From contig NZ_JADEXY010000035.1 of assembly GCF_015206885.1 (NCBI RefSeq), forward strand, positions 1 through 34,312: DNA of 34,312 nt, in the 5' to 3' direction. The notes under the pieces were generated by a model. That model saw only the letters and a list, made by a program, of their open reading frames with translations. It was not told where the DNA came from and did no database searches. A program made the position numbers and the translations under genes. The DNA comes from Microcystis aeruginosa LEGE 91341 (GTDB lineage: Bacteria; Cyanobacteriota; Cyanobacteriia; Cyanobacteriales; Microcystaceae). Shown here one piece after another: positions 1-8,196 of the stretch; position 1 is the stretch's first letter; each line of letters starts with the position of its first letter.

Positions 1-25
1 GCCCGGAGGTGTGTATAAGAGACAG
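1..25 (+). other. Nextera sequencing-adapter remnant (not genomic)
   Basis: Positions 7-25 match the 19-base Tn5 mosaic end used in Nextera libraries at 18 of 19 bases; positions 10-25 (TGTGTATAAGAGACAG) are exact. Positions 1-6 continue as the read-2 adapter (GCCCGG against GCTCGG), so the whole 25 bases fit with two mismatches. This is an assembly artefact at the contig edge and should be trimmed. Confidence 0.93.
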
Positions 26-104
26 GATAAGGGGGGTGCCGATAGGCGGGGGGATCCCCCTTGATAAGGGGGGTTTCTGATAATTTTTAACGCCTACCTA
101 CTTA
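26..104 (+). repeat. REP-like palindromic repeat, copy 1 (cut by contig end)
   Basis: This holds the palindromic core CCCCCTTGATAAGGGGGG followed by TCTGATAATTTTTAACGCC and CTACCTACTTA. The same tail is at 4103-4168 and, inverted, at 8002-8114. The core can fold into a hairpin with a TTGATAA loop. It lies downstream of the 3' end of pyrE. The copy starts directly after the adapter, so the contig probably broke in this repeat. Confidence 0.8.
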
Positions 105-239
105 ACTTATCGTTTAGGCAATCAAAGCAGCCCGCTTGAATCTGTCTTCCTCTTTGTGTTCTTTGTGCTTTTGTGGTTTATCCCCAGAGCCAATCCAACT
201 GTTAAAACCCAGTTATCGAGCGTTTCTCGCCAATCGCCG

Positions 240-827
240 CTATTTATTGTGATAAGCCGCCTGTATATCCCGAATCGAAAACAAAGCTTGAAACTGTATT
301 CCCTGAGATTGGTAAAATTCCGCCCCTCCTTGCTCTCTATCCACCAAAGCAATGATTAAATCTACTTGATAACCCGCATTGCGTAATCTTTCTACCGCTA
401 CCATGGCACTTTTCCCCGTTGTCACCACATCTTCGAGGACAACCACCGCAGCCCCAGGGTTTAAAGTTGGCCCCTCGATATAAGCCATAGTTCCGTGACC
501 TTTTGCCTCTTTACGGACGATTAAAGCTGGAATCGGGCGATTTTCGTAGGCAGATACCACACTAACGGCGCTGACAATCGGATCCGCCCCTAGGGTTAAT
601 CCTGCCACCGCTTGGGTATCTGGAGGCAGTAGAGACAGCAATAAACGCCCCACGGCTAAAGCTCCCTCCCCAGTCAGGGTAACTTGTTTACCGTTGATAT
701 AGTAGCTGCTTTTTTGTCCTGAGGACAGGGTGAAATCTCCCTCTCGATAGGCAAGACGGACAAGAGCATCGAGGAGAAATTGACGCAGGGAAGCAGTGTC
801 GAGATTCGCTACCGAGGAATTAGCCAT
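240..827 (-). CDS. pyrE: Orotate phosphoribosyltransferase
   Basis: This enzyme joins orotate to PRPP to give orotidine 5'-phosphate, the fifth step of pyrimidine synthesis, in the cytoplasm. The 195-residue product has the usual length. The PRPP-binding loop VVVLEDVVTTGKS is at residues 128-140. The flexible catalytic loop VRKEAKGHG (about 104-112) supplies Lys106, Lys110 and His112. The N-terminal SSGQKSSYYINGK segment (35-47) is also typical. The ATG at 827 was kept because it gives a complete N-terminus. The gene points away from the secreted-protein gene at 982. Nothing in the sequence suggests decay. The identification is firm. Confidence 0.96.
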   Translation of the reverse strand: MANSSVANLDTASLRQFLLDALVRLAYREGDFTLSSGQKSSYYINGKQVTLTGEGALAVGRLLLSLLPPDTQAVAGLTLGADPIVSAVSVVSAYENRPIPALIVRKEAKGHGTMAYIEGPTLNPGAAVVVLEDVVTTGKSAMVAVERLRNAGYQVDLIIALVDREQGGAEFYQSQGIQFQALFSIRDIQAAYHNK

Positions 828-981
828 ATTTTCAGGATTGGGAGTCTGATTGACTCCAAAATTTCAGTTACAATTAAGCCAAAAGTCATTATATATTGAC
901 TCGATCGCTAGTATTGATTTCTTTCTCATCCCATTGAAGCAATTTTTTAATAACCCTACCCCTGTGAGGAGATTTTTACCC

Positions 982-1434
982 ATGCGCGCTCAATTTTTAC
1001 TCCCTTCCCTGTTTTGTTTAACCGGTTTAGTCTGGTTGAGTTCGTCTAATGCGATCGCCGAAACTCCACCCGCCACCAATCCTGCACCGGTAAAAACCCA
1101 ACAATTGCAACTTGTCCCCTCTCCCGATACGGCGGTAGGATTTAATAATATCCCCGGTTTGTTTAACCGCGCTGTTAATAACAATACGGGTCGTTTCTAC
1201 GACTATACCAACATTTTAGGACAGTTTAACTCTCTTTTTGGTTGGCGTACTTTTCCTCAAGGTTCCTATTTCGATAATCTGATTACCCGGGATGCCAAAT
1301 TAACTGAAACTTTATACTATGATGTTATGCAACAGCAACAGTCTGGGCCTTTAATTCGCACCCAAGATCTACCCAATCCCTTCGATACTTCCCTACAGGA
1401 AAATCCCAGTTATTTAAGCCCCGGCGGATTTTAA
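982..1434 (+). CDS. Secreted hypothetical protein (signal peptide)
   Basis: I do not recognise the family. The frame is open from 850, but the ATG at 982 is preferred. It has a GAGGAG ribosome-binding site at 966-971 and begins a clean signal peptide: basic start, a hydrophobic stretch FLLPSLFCLTGLVWL, then a likely signal peptidase I site AIA-ET near residue 26. The mature part is about 124 residues, with a Pro/Gln-rich start and a Tyr/Asn/Phe-rich body (GRFYDYTNILGQF, FGWRTFPQGSYFDN). The body has no cysteine and no membrane segment, so a periplasmic or extracellular location is inferred. It lies between divergent pyrE and convergent fni and probably has its own promoter. Upstream residues 1-44 of the longer frame look like untranslated leader. 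Confidence 0.75.
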   Translation: MRAQFLLPSLFCLTGLVWLSSSNAIAETPPATNPAPVKTQQLQLVPSPDTAVGFNNIPGLFNRAVNNNTGRFYDYTNILGQFNSLFGWRTFPQGSYFDNLITRDAKLTETLYYDVMQQQQSGPLIRTQDLPNPFDTSLQENPSYLSPGGF

Positions 1435-1464
1435 TCTCTTCTTAACCGAAATATGCTGTAATTT

Positions 1465-1587
1465 TCATTGGGAAATCAGATAGTTTAAGGTTTGTTCGCT
1501 ACTGGTTGCTTTTAGCCCCAAAGTGCCAACGGTTAAACCTTTGACACCGGGCCCGAGATAACACAATTCCATCGAAAACTTTAACAT
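1465..1587 (-). CDS. Possible 40-aa ORF overlapping the fni stop
   Basis: A 40-codon frame starts at an ATG (1585-1587) lying inside the last codons of fni, overlapping it by 7 nt, and ends at TGA 1465-1467. It reads [20 protein letters not shown] and continues for 20 residues. The overlap would allow translational coupling. No family is recognised and no ribosome-binding site stands out beyond fni coding sequence. It may be a real small protein, a relic of a longer gene, or chance. Confidence 0.25.
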   Translation of the reverse strand: MLKFSMELCYLGPGVKGLTVGTLGLKATSSEQTLNYLISQ

Positions 1588-2624
1588 GGTTTTAAGGCTC
1601 CTGAAGTTTTAAGGGCCGATAAATTAGGATTTCCAGTACAAAATAAAACAATTTCAAGTTCAGCAATTAAAAATTTCACCAACTCATCAACGGCGGCTTC
1701 TGATTCAATCGCTGCTACCAGAAACGGTCGAGCCAACCCCCCTAAATCGGCTCCTAAAGCGATAGATTTGGCAAGATCTAAGCCATTTTTTAAGCCTCCA
1801 GAAGCAATTAAAGGAATAGTTGAATTCACAGACCGAATGGCGGTAATACATTCAGCCGTAGGCAAACCCCAATCGGCAAAAACTTGTCCGAGATGCCTTT
1901 GTCTGTTGTCTTTGGCTCTTTGACTTTCGACTTTAGCCCAGGACGTGCCTCCGGCTCCCGCCACATCAATCGCGGCGACTCCGGCTTCAATTAATTGTTT
2001 GGCCATCGGCGCAGAGATGCCATTTCCGACCTCCTTGGCAATGACGGGAACGGGCAATTGAGCGCAAATTTGCTCTATTTTAGCCAGTAAACCTTTAAAA
2101 TTAGAATCGCCTCCTGATTGCACCCATTCTTGTAAAGGATTGAGATGCAGAATTAAGGCATCAGCTTCTAATAATTCCACCAATTTTAGACAGTCTTCTA
2201 AACCGCAGCCGTAATTTAACTGCACAGCCCCTAAATTCGCTAACAGGAGAATATCTGGCGCCAGAGAACGGACTGCAAAGGTCGGCGCTAATTCCGGTTG
2301 TTCGAGTGCAATGCGTTGAGAACCCACCCCCATCCCTAAACCATAACGTTGAGCGACCGTTGCCAATCGAGTATTGACTAAATGGGCTAATTCTGTTCCT
2401 CCGGTCATGGAAGAGATGAGAATTGGAGCTTTTAAAGATTTCCCCAAAAAGGTTGTCCCCAGTTCAATATCGCTGCGGTCAAGTTCAGGAAGACAACAGT
2501 GAGTAAAACGATATTTCTCTAAACCGCTTGTAAGTTGTTGAAATTCCACATCTTCTTCGATACAAACTCGCAGATGTTCGCTTTTACGATTTTCAATTTC
2601 ACTGGGAAGATTAGGCAATGACAT
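1581..2624 (-). CDS. fni: Type 2 isopentenyl-diphosphate delta-isomerase
   Basis: This FMN- and NAD(P)H-dependent enzyme interconverts isopentenyl and dimethylallyl diphosphate. It balances the precursors for carotenoids, phytol and quinones made by the MEP pathway. The 347 residues form a TIM barrel of family length. Visible motifs: RKxEH-like NRKSEHL at 12-18, SSMTGG at 71-76 (flavin/phosphate), GVGSQR at 99-104, HLNPLQE at 160-166 with the Gln and Glu conserved in the active site, GGTSW at 225-229, and ASGGLKNG at 274-281 as the phosphate-binding loop. The start ATG at 2624 gives the expected N-terminus. It is the type II flavoprotein, not the Idi-1 type, as is usual in cyanobacteria. Confidence 0.95.
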   Translation of the reverse strand: MSLPNLPSEIENRKSEHLRVCIEEDVEFQQLTSGLEKYRFTHCCLPELDRSDIELGTTFLGKSLKAPILISSMTGGTELAHLVNTRLATVAQRYGLGMGVGSQRIALEQPELAPTFAVRSLAPDILLLANLGAVQLNYGCGLEDCLKLVELLEADALILHLNPLQEWVQSGGDSNFKGLLAKIEQICAQLPVPVIAKEVGNGISAPMAKQLIEAGVAAIDVAGAGGTSWAKVESQRAKDNRQRHLGQVFADWGLPTAECITAIRSVNSTIPLIASGGLKNGLDLAKSIALGADLGGLARPFLVAAIESEAAVDELVKFLIAELEIVLFCTGNPNLSALKTSGALKPC

Positions 2625-2663
2625 AGTTGTTATTAAGCATAAGCGTTAAACATTAGATTGAGT

Positions 2664-3180
2664 TTAAAAATCGAGTTCTAAGATCAGTTCACCTAATTCT
2701 GCTTGACTAAGATTAGCATCGGTAACGCCAATTAAAGTCTGAATTGCATCACTGTCTGGGCTATCACAGAATACCTCATTCTGGATAGGATAGTCAAGAC
2801 ATTTTCGAGGAGGATGGTTAATTAAGTTTACGGCTCTTTCTATTTCCTCTGGTTTAAGGATTTTAAAATTCGTTCCCTTCTACCAACGACTCAGTTACTT
2901 TTTTAAAGGGTTGTTTTCATTTTTTTTCGGCGAGTCTCACCCTCAGCTTGTGCTGTACCTTTGTAGATAGCATCCGAGGGAACTTTGATTCCTTCTTAAT
3001 ACTTGCTCCGGTCGTGCTTTGATCACATCCGGGCAAGACGGCTATTTGTCGTTGAGATAAATTTCCCTCTTGACTAAGTTGGTAGAGCAAGTTTCTTGGT
3101 TCTATGTTAAGATATTGAGGGCTTCGTTTTTTGGTTTGATTTGTTGTTGTATTGATCAGACTATACCTGATGAGCCTTTC
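2664..3180 (-). pseudogene. Decayed gene with HTH-like segment
   Basis: No intact gene spans this 600-base gap, but protein-like sequence runs through it on the minus strand in shifting frames. From 3180 to 2917 one frame is open and holds an HTH-like stretch LLYQLSQEGNLSQRQIAVL. Inside it a second frame reads VPSDAIYKGTAQAEGETRRK and ends near 2905. The last part, from 2879 to the TAA at 2664-2666, reads KILKPEEIERAVNLINHP and ends SQAELGELILELDF. The junction at 2862-2870 falls in short T/A runs. At least two frameshifts are needed to join the pieces. It is best read as the relic of a regulator-like accessory gene of unknown family. The start is not identifiable. Confidence 0.55.
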
Positions 3181-3268
3181 CTAGTCAGGCTTCTAGGCTG
3201 ATGCGTTTCCTTTTTGAATTGACGTTTTTCTTGATAACGAAGCTGATAAGCGGTAGGGTAAATAAAAA

Positions 3269-4054
3269 ATGACAGAACAAGCTTGGTGGGTACAAAAATG
3301 GCTGGAACTACTCGATTCCTATCGCTTTAAAAAACGCTTGGAACGAGCTAGACTGTACGCTAGAGAGGGCAATGTTTTAAGTATTGACTTTGAAGACTCG
3401 CAAGTTATTGCTAGAGTACAAGGCAGTGAACCAGAGCCTTATATAGTGGATTTATCCCTAGCGGCTTTTAGTGATGAAGAATGGGATTATATTATTAAGC
3501 TTCTCTCCAAAAAAGCCATTTATTCCGCTCAATTGCTCACCGGACAAATGCCCGATCATATCGAGCGTGTTTTTATCGATAGTGGGGTGAATTTATTTCC
3601 CTTTTCCTTGGCCGATATTCGCTCTCGTTGTACCTGTCCCGATCAAGCCAACCCCTGCAAACATATAGGAGCAGTGTACTATCAATTGGGCGATCGTTTT
3701 ATTGTCGATCCCTTCCTGCTTTTGCAACTGCGCGGCCGAACCAAAAACCAAATTCTGGAAGCTTTACGCGAAAAACGCTCCTATTCCTCTGATAATCAAC
3801 CTTTAGCAGTCAGTGAACCCCCCACAGCAGTTGAAAAAACTGCCCCCGAAAGCACTATCGATCGCTTTTGGCAGTACGATGAAGAGCTAGATCCCTCCCT
3901 CGTTGTCATTACGCCGGGGAATGAAAATCAAACCATTCTCGACATTTTAGGCAATTTTCCCCTCGCTGCCCCCGAATCCGATGCCATAGAACAATTTTTA
4001 AAACCAATTTACCGGCAAATTCCCCAAGAAGCGATGGCGATCGCTTTACAGTAG
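3269..4054 (+). CDS. SWIM zinc-finger protein
   Basis: The 261-residue product carries a SWIM zinc finger of the form CxCxnCxH, with Cys121, Cys123, Cys130 and His132 (sequence CTCPDQANPCKHIGAVYY). SWIM domains bind zinc and act in DNA or protein contacts. Stand-alone bacterial SWIM proteins often accompany SNF2-type helicases, but no helicase gene lies in this window. The N-terminal 110 residues begin with WWVQKWLELLDSYRFKKRLERAR and form a mixed alpha/beta region; the C-terminal 90 residues look like a flexible linker and tail. There is no signal peptide, so it is cytoplasmic. Its specific role is unknown. The gene converges on topA across a REP-like repeat. Confidence 0.85.
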   Translation: MTEQAWWVQKWLELLDSYRFKKRLERARLYAREGNVLSIDFEDSQVIARVQGSEPEPYIVDLSLAAFSDEEWDYIIKLLSKKAIYSAQLLTGQMPDHIERVFIDSGVNLFPFSLADIRSRCTCPDQANPCKHIGAVYYQLGDRFIVDPFLLLQLRGRTKNQILEALREKRSYSSDNQPLAVSEPPTAVEKTAPESTIDRFWQYDEELDPSLVVITPGNENQTILDILGNFPLAAPESDAIEQFLKPIYRQIPQEAMAIALQ

Positions 4055-4102
4055 GGAATTTGGGGTATAAGTAGCTGGTTATAATTTAAAAATGGATTTT
4101 AG

Positions 4103-4168
4103 GTTCGATCCCCCCTGCCCCCCTTGATAAGGGGGGTATCTGATAATTTTTAACGCCTACCTACTTAG
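4103..4168 (+). repeat. REP-like palindromic repeat, copy 2
   Basis: It begins GTTCGATCCCCCC, runs through the hairpin core CCCCCCTTGATAAGGGGGG and ends in TCTGATAATTTTTAACGCC and CTACCTACTTA. The 3' half matches copy 1 almost base for base. It lies between the converging 3' ends of the SWIM gene and topA. A transcription-stopping or mRNA-protecting role is possible; there is no clear U-tract. Confidence 0.8.
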
Positions 4169-4279
4169 GATTAGGATCAGCCTAGTCAAAGTGGTGCCAA
4201 GGACAAAAAAGCCAACCGGATTTGTCGCCGCATCGGGGTGAGGAATTGACCATGGGGAAAATTGCCTCACCAGTAACCG

Positions 4280-6940
4280 CTAAACCGTCTTACTTTTGCC
4301 AGTTTTACTGCCCGGGGAAGTAGTTTTTTTAGTGGTGCTAGAAGTAGTTTTCTTGGTAGTGGTTTTCTTGGCAGTGGTTGTCTTGGCTGCTAGGGCGACT
4401 AAAGCTTGTTCTAGGGTGAGGGTTTCGGCGGTTTCTCCTTCGGGAATCTTGGCGTTAGTTTTGCCGTGCTTGATATAAACTCCGTAGGGACCTTCGTACA
4501 ATCCCACCAATTCCCCATCGTCGGGATGTTTACCCAATTCTTTTAAGGGTGGTTTGGTGGAACTACGAGCGCCGCGAGCTTTTTTCGGTTCGGCTAATAG
4601 GGCCAAGGCTCGATCGAGGGTTATGGTTAAGACATCATCGCCGGCTTTCAGGGAACGATATTCTTTTTCTTTGCCCTCTTCCTGAACTATATATGGGCCG
4701 AAACGACCTAAACTGGCTTTGATTTTGCCTCCGGTGAGGGGATGGGTTCCCAGCAGTCGCGGCAGTGCTAATAAACCCACCGCTTGTTCGAGGGTGATGT
4801 CCTCTTGCAGTGAGCTTGTCGAATCTGCGGGTTTGACTCCTTTGGGTAAGGAAGCGCGTTTCGGTTTGGGATTGTCATCGCTGACATCTCCTAACTGGAC
4901 GTAGGGACCGTAACTACCCACGAGCAGATAAATCGGCTCTCCGGTGTCGGGATGAAGACCGATTTTATCGGGACCTTCGGTTTTTTGTCGCAGCAGGGTT
5001 TCTACCTGTTCGGGGTTCAGATCCGCCGGGGTTAAATCGGCCGGGATGGAAGCGGTGAGGATTTCATCTCCCCGGGGGACTTCCAGATAGGGTCCGTATT
5101 TGCCGATCTTGATGGTTGCCTGTAAATCCTCTAAAATCACCGATTTAGCGGTGCTAGAGTTAATTTGACTCTCGCGCTCTTTGACTTGGCTTTCTAGCCC
5201 TTTTTCGCCACGATAGAAGTGATCGAGATAGGGCAACCACTGGGCGGAACCGGTGGCGATATGGTCGAGGGTTTCTTCCATTTTCGAGGTAAATTTGGGA
5301 TCTACCAGGTCGGGGAAATGGTTTTCTAATAAACCGACGACGGCAAAAGCGGTGAAGGTGGGAATGAGGGTTTTATTCCGCATTTGGGCATAACCGCGAT
5401 CGATAATGGTGCCGAGAATGGTGGCGTAGGTGCTGGGTCGCCCGATTCCTTCACTTTCGAGGGTTTTTACGAGGGAAGCTTCGCTATAACGGGCGGGGGG
5501 TTGGGTATCGTGGCTAATGGCTTCTAGTTGGCGACAATTGGGGGTATCACCGACGCTGAGGGGGGGTAGGATTATTTCTTGGTCGTCGATGGCGGCTTCG
5601 GGATCGTCGGAACCTTCTACATAGGCGCGGAAAAAGCCGGGGAAGTCGATTCTTTTGCCAGAGGAGCGAAATCCGGCATTTTCCACCTGAATATTAACGG
5701 CGATCTGGGTAATACGGGCATCGGCCATCTGTGAGGCGACGGTACGTTTCCAGATTAGGTCGTAGAGGGCGAATTCTAGTCCGCTCAGGCCGGTTTCCCG
5801 GGGTAGGCGAAAGCTACTGCCGGCGGGTCGGATGGCTTCGTGGGCCTCCTGTGCGCCTTTGCTTTTGGTGGTGTATTGCCGGGGTTGGGGACTGAGGTAG
5901 TTTTTGCCGTACATTTGTTCTACACAATTGCGGGCGGCGGTGATGGCCTGATCGGAAAGATGGACGGAATCGGTCCGCATATAGGTGATGTAGCCCTGTT
6001 CGTAGAGATTTTGGGCGATTCGCATGGTGTCGCGGGCGGATATGCCGAGTTTCCGGTTAGCTTCTTGCTGTAGAGTGGAGGTGGTGAAGGGGGGGGATGG
6101 TTTGCGAGTGGTGGGTTTTTCTTCGGTGTGGCTAACGCGCCAGATTTTGTCTTGGATGCGTTCTTTTAAGGCGGTGGCGGTGGCTTGATCCAAAAGTGTC
6201 ACCTGGCGACCGGGGAGCAGTCTGCCAGTGTCGGCATCGAAATCGCTCCCATTTGCCACTTTTTGACCGTTTAAGGTGACTAATTTCGAGTCAAATTGAT
6301 TTTTGTCCTTTTCTAAAGTCGCTTTCAGATCCCAATAATTAGCGGTTTTAAAAGCCCGTCGTTCCCGTTCCCGTTGCACGAGCAGACGCACGGCGACGGA
6401 TTGCACCCGGCCGGCGGATAAACCTTTAGAGATTTTTTTCCAGAGTAGGGGGGAGAGGGTATAACCGTAGAGGCGATCGAGTATGCGGCGGGTTTCTTGG
6501 GCGTGAACTAAATTTTCGTCGATCGAGCGACAATTTTTGAGGGCGGTTTGGATCGCTTCTTTGGTGATTTCGTGAAATACCATCCTTTTGGTGGGTATTT
6601 TCGGGTTGAGTACCTGCAAGAGATGCCAACTGATGCTTTCTCCTTCCCGATCTTCGTCGGTGGCGAGGATCAGTTCGCTCGCGCCTTTGAGGGCTTCTTT
6701 TAATTCTTTGACGACTTTACTTTTGGTTTTGGGGACGACGTAGAGGGGATCGAAATCGTTCTCCACATCCACGCCCAAATTGGCCCAGGATTTGTCTTTG
6801 TGGGCGGGGGGAATTTCTTCGGCGGAGGCGGGGAGATCGCGGATGTGGCCCATGGAGGCTTGGACTCGATAGCCGCTAGGCAGATAATTACTGATCGTCC
6901 GAGCTTTGGTGGGGGATTCGACAATAACCAGGGTTGACAT
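4280..6940 (-). CDS. topA: DNA topoisomerase I (type IA)
   Basis: This enzyme relaxes negative supercoils by nicking one strand through a 5'-phosphotyrosine. The 886 residues hold a TOPRIM domain (IVESPTK with Glu8; TDEDREGE with Asp95 and Asp97 for magnesium) and the strand-cleavage core with catalytic Tyr320 in [23 protein letters not shown] at 173-186 is also typical. The C-terminal third has no Cys4 zinc fingers. Instead it has four short repeats with a G-x-Y/F-GPY-like core ([38 protein letters not shown]) and then a Thr/Lys-rich basic tail, the layout usual in cyanobacteria. Several antisense frames inside it are shadows. It is divergent from the DUF938 gene across a 444-base gap. Confidence 0.97.
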   Translation of the reverse strand: MSTLVIVESPTKARTISNYLPSGYRVQASMGHIRDLPASAEEIPPAHKDKSWANLGVDVENDFDPLYVVPKTKSKVVKELKEALKGASELILATDEDREGESISWHLLQVLNPKIPTKRMVFHEITKEAIQTALKNCRSIDENLVHAQETRRILDRLYGYTLSPLLWKKISKGLSAGRVQSVAVRLLVQRERERRAFKTANYWDLKATLEKDKNQFDSKLVTLNGQKVANGSDFDADTGRLLPGRQVTLLDQATATALKERIQDKIWRVSHTEEKPTTRKPSPPFTTSTLQQEANRKLGISARDTMRIAQNLYEQGYITYMRTDSVHLSDQAITAARNCVEQMYGKNYLSPQPRQYTTKSKGAQEAHEAIRPAGSSFRLPRETGLSGLEFALYDLIWKRTVASQMADARITQIAVNIQVENAGFRSSGKRIDFPGFFRAYVEGSDDPEAAIDDQEIILPPLSVGDTPNCRQLEAISHDTQPPARYSEASLVKTLESEGIGRPSTYATILGTIIDRGYAQMRNKTLIPTFTAFAVVGLLENHFPDLVDPKFTSKMEETLDHIATGSAQWLPYLDHFYRGEKGLESQVKERESQINSSTAKSVILEDLQATIKIGKYGPYLEVPRGDEILTASIPADLTPADLNPEQVETLLRQKTEGPDKIGLHPDTGEPIYLLVGSYGPYVQLGDVSDDNPKPKRASLPKGVKPADSTSSLQEDITLEQAVGLLALPRLLGTHPLTGGKIKASLGRFGPYIVQEEGKEKEYRSLKAGDDVLTITLDRALALLAEPKKARGARSSTKPPLKELGKHPDDGELVGLYEGPYGVYIKHGKTNAKIPEGETAETLTLEQALVALAAKTTTAKKTTTKKTTSSTTKKTTSPGSKTGKSKTV

Positions 6941-7296
6941 AGGAATTGATCACGAGGGCATCGCCACAGCGACTGTTTTAGTTAGACTGACAATCGTTGT
7001 TTGATGATGGGCAAAAGTTACTATTTATCTTGACCGGCTTGATTCGGGTCAAAAGCCACTTACTACGATAATAGAGATTAAAGGCGGTCTTTTGTCACTA
7101 ACTCCTTAATAAAACTTAATGTTTTTCTGGAGCGGCGATCATACAGCAAGGCACCGCCAAGGGTAATATAATCTGTTTGAGGAGTGGTAATTATGAATTA
7201 TGAATTATGAATTATGAATTGAAGAGAAGGGAGAAGGGAGAAAAAAGCTGATCACTGATCTAGGTTACGCTTCATCTTTAGGAGAAACGCTGTAGT
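6941..7296. other. Intergenic region upstream of topA
   Basis: No gene was seen here. It must hold the topA promoter on the minus strand, but no -10/-35 pair stands out. It contains the short dyad GACCGGCTTGATTCGGGTC near 7033-7051, a purine run (GAGAAGGGAGAAGGGAG-like) near 7222-7245, and the heptamer repeat at 7191-7218. Confidence 0.5.
7191..7218 (+). repeat. Heptamer tandem repeat TTATGAA x4
   Basis: Four perfect units of TTATGAA. It is the reverse complement of the TTCATAA heptamer found at 8148-8168, 17566-17607 and 29374-29401. Such short tandemly repeated heptamers are a known feature of cyanobacterial intergenic DNA. Confidence 0.9.
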
Positions 7297-7384
7297 TATA
7301 CTAAATCCTGTTATTAAAAACTGATTATTTATTCCCCCTTTTGCCTCTCCTCATAACTAGCCTGTACTCAAAGGATTTAGTATT
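7297..7384. mobile_element. Short MITE-like element at the DUF938 start codon
   Basis: An 11-base perfect inverted repeat, ATACTAAATCC at 7298-7308 and GGATTTAGTAT at 7373-7383, encloses about 64 bases with no coding capacity. The ends sit in A/T-rich flanks with TA at both outer edges. The right end lies one base before the ATG at 7385, so the element would supply the leader of that gene. A mobile origin is inferred from structure only. Confidence 0.4.
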
Positions 7385-7999
7385 ATGTCTGATTTACGTC
7401 AATACGCCCCGGCAACAGAACGCAATCGTCAGCCGATTTTGGAAGTTATCAGCCAATTTTTACCAAAGACTGGCAATATCCTAGAAATATCTAGCGGTAC
7501 GGGTGAACACGCTGTTTTTTTTGCCCCTCGTCTTGCTCCTTGTCGTTGGATTCCCTCGGATTGTAACCCTCTGGCTCTAGATAGTATTGGCAGTTGGTGC
7601 GATTATTGTCCTAGTTCTAATCTCGATCGCCCCGTATTTATCGATGTTCATCAGTCAGTTTGGGCGGTAGAGAAGGAAAATATCGTTATTAATGCCATTG
7701 TTAATATTAATATGATTCATATCGCCCCTTGGTCCGCTTGTTTAGCTTTAATGGCGGGAGCAAGTCGCATTCTTAGTTCGGGGGAAATTCTCTATCTTTA
7801 TGGTCCTTATAAACGACAGGGAAAACATACTTCTCCTAGTAATGAAAGCTTTGATTTTTCTCTCCGTTCTCAAAACTCTGCTTGGGGAGTTAGGAATTTA
7901 GAAGATGTGGTGCAAGCAGCGAGCGATCGAGGTTTACAATTGTTAGAAGTAATTCCTATGCCAGCTAATAATCTCTCGGTTTTATTTCAATTGCCTTAA
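7385..7999 (+). CDS. DUF938 family SAM-dependent methyltransferase-like protein
   Basis: The 204-residue product matches the DUF938 family, class I SAM-binding proteins of unknown substrate. The nucleotide-binding glycine motif EISSGTGEHAVFF is at about 34-46. The family's middle motif LYGPYKRQGKHTSPSNESFD and the C-terminal WGVRNLEDV are present. The N-terminal YAPATERNRQPIL (7-19) is also typical. Length is as expected for the family, so the ATG at 7385 is right even though it directly abuts a MITE-like inverted repeat and has no strong Shine-Dalgarno sequence (AAAGGA at 7370-7375 lies inside the repeat end). It converges on futA across REP-like repeat copy 3. The reaction is not known. Confidence 0.88.
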   Translation: MSDLRQYAPATERNRQPILEVISQFLPKTGNILEISSGTGEHAVFFAPRLAPCRWIPSDCNPLALDSIGSWCDYCPSSNLDRPVFIDVHQSVWAVEKENIVINAIVNINMIHIAPWSACLALMAGASRILSSGEILYLYGPYKRQGKHTSPSNESFDFSLRSQNSAWGVRNLEDVVQAASDRGLQLLEVIPMPANNLSVLFQLP

Positions 8000-8001
8000 C
8001 A

Positions 8002-8114
8002 TAAGTAGTTAGGTGTTAAAAACTGTCAGATGCCCCCTTATTAAGGGGGTATTAAGGAGGGACTAAGAGGGGATCGGCACCCCCCTTATCAAGGGGGGCA
8101 GGGGGGATCGAACC
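8002..8114 (-). repeat. REP-like palindromic repeat, copy 3 (longer form)
   Basis: This is the inverted orientation of the repeat seen at 26-104 and 4103-4168. It has two G/C hairpin cores (around 8033-8050 and 8080-8098) separated by about 30 bases, and the conserved TAAGTAG end at 8002-8008. It lies between the converging 3' ends of the DUF938 gene and futA. Confidence 0.75.
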
Positions 8115-8147
8115 CAAAATCTATCTTCAATTTTTCTAACTTCCTAA

Positions 8148-8195
8148 TTCATAATTCATAATTCATAATTACCACTGATAACTGATAACTGATAA
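8148..8195 (+). repeat. Two adjacent heptamer repeats (TTCATAA x3, CTGATAA x3)
   Basis: TTCATAA is repeated three times at 8148-8168 and CTGATAA three times at 8175-8195. The second block ends one base before the futA stop codon (8197-8199). CTGATAA is the reverse complement of the TTATCAG unit repeated between secD and secF. Confidence 0.9.
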
Positions 8196-8196
8196 C

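Noticed and set aside
850-981. Upstream extension of the secreted protein (44 more residues)
   Set aside because: It would bury the signal peptide inside the protein; the ATG at 982 has a good GAGGAG site and a normal signal peptide.
4296-6924. Several 60-77-aa frames on both strands inside topA
   Set aside because: They are shadows of a fully intact topA frame and have no family features or ribosome-binding sites.
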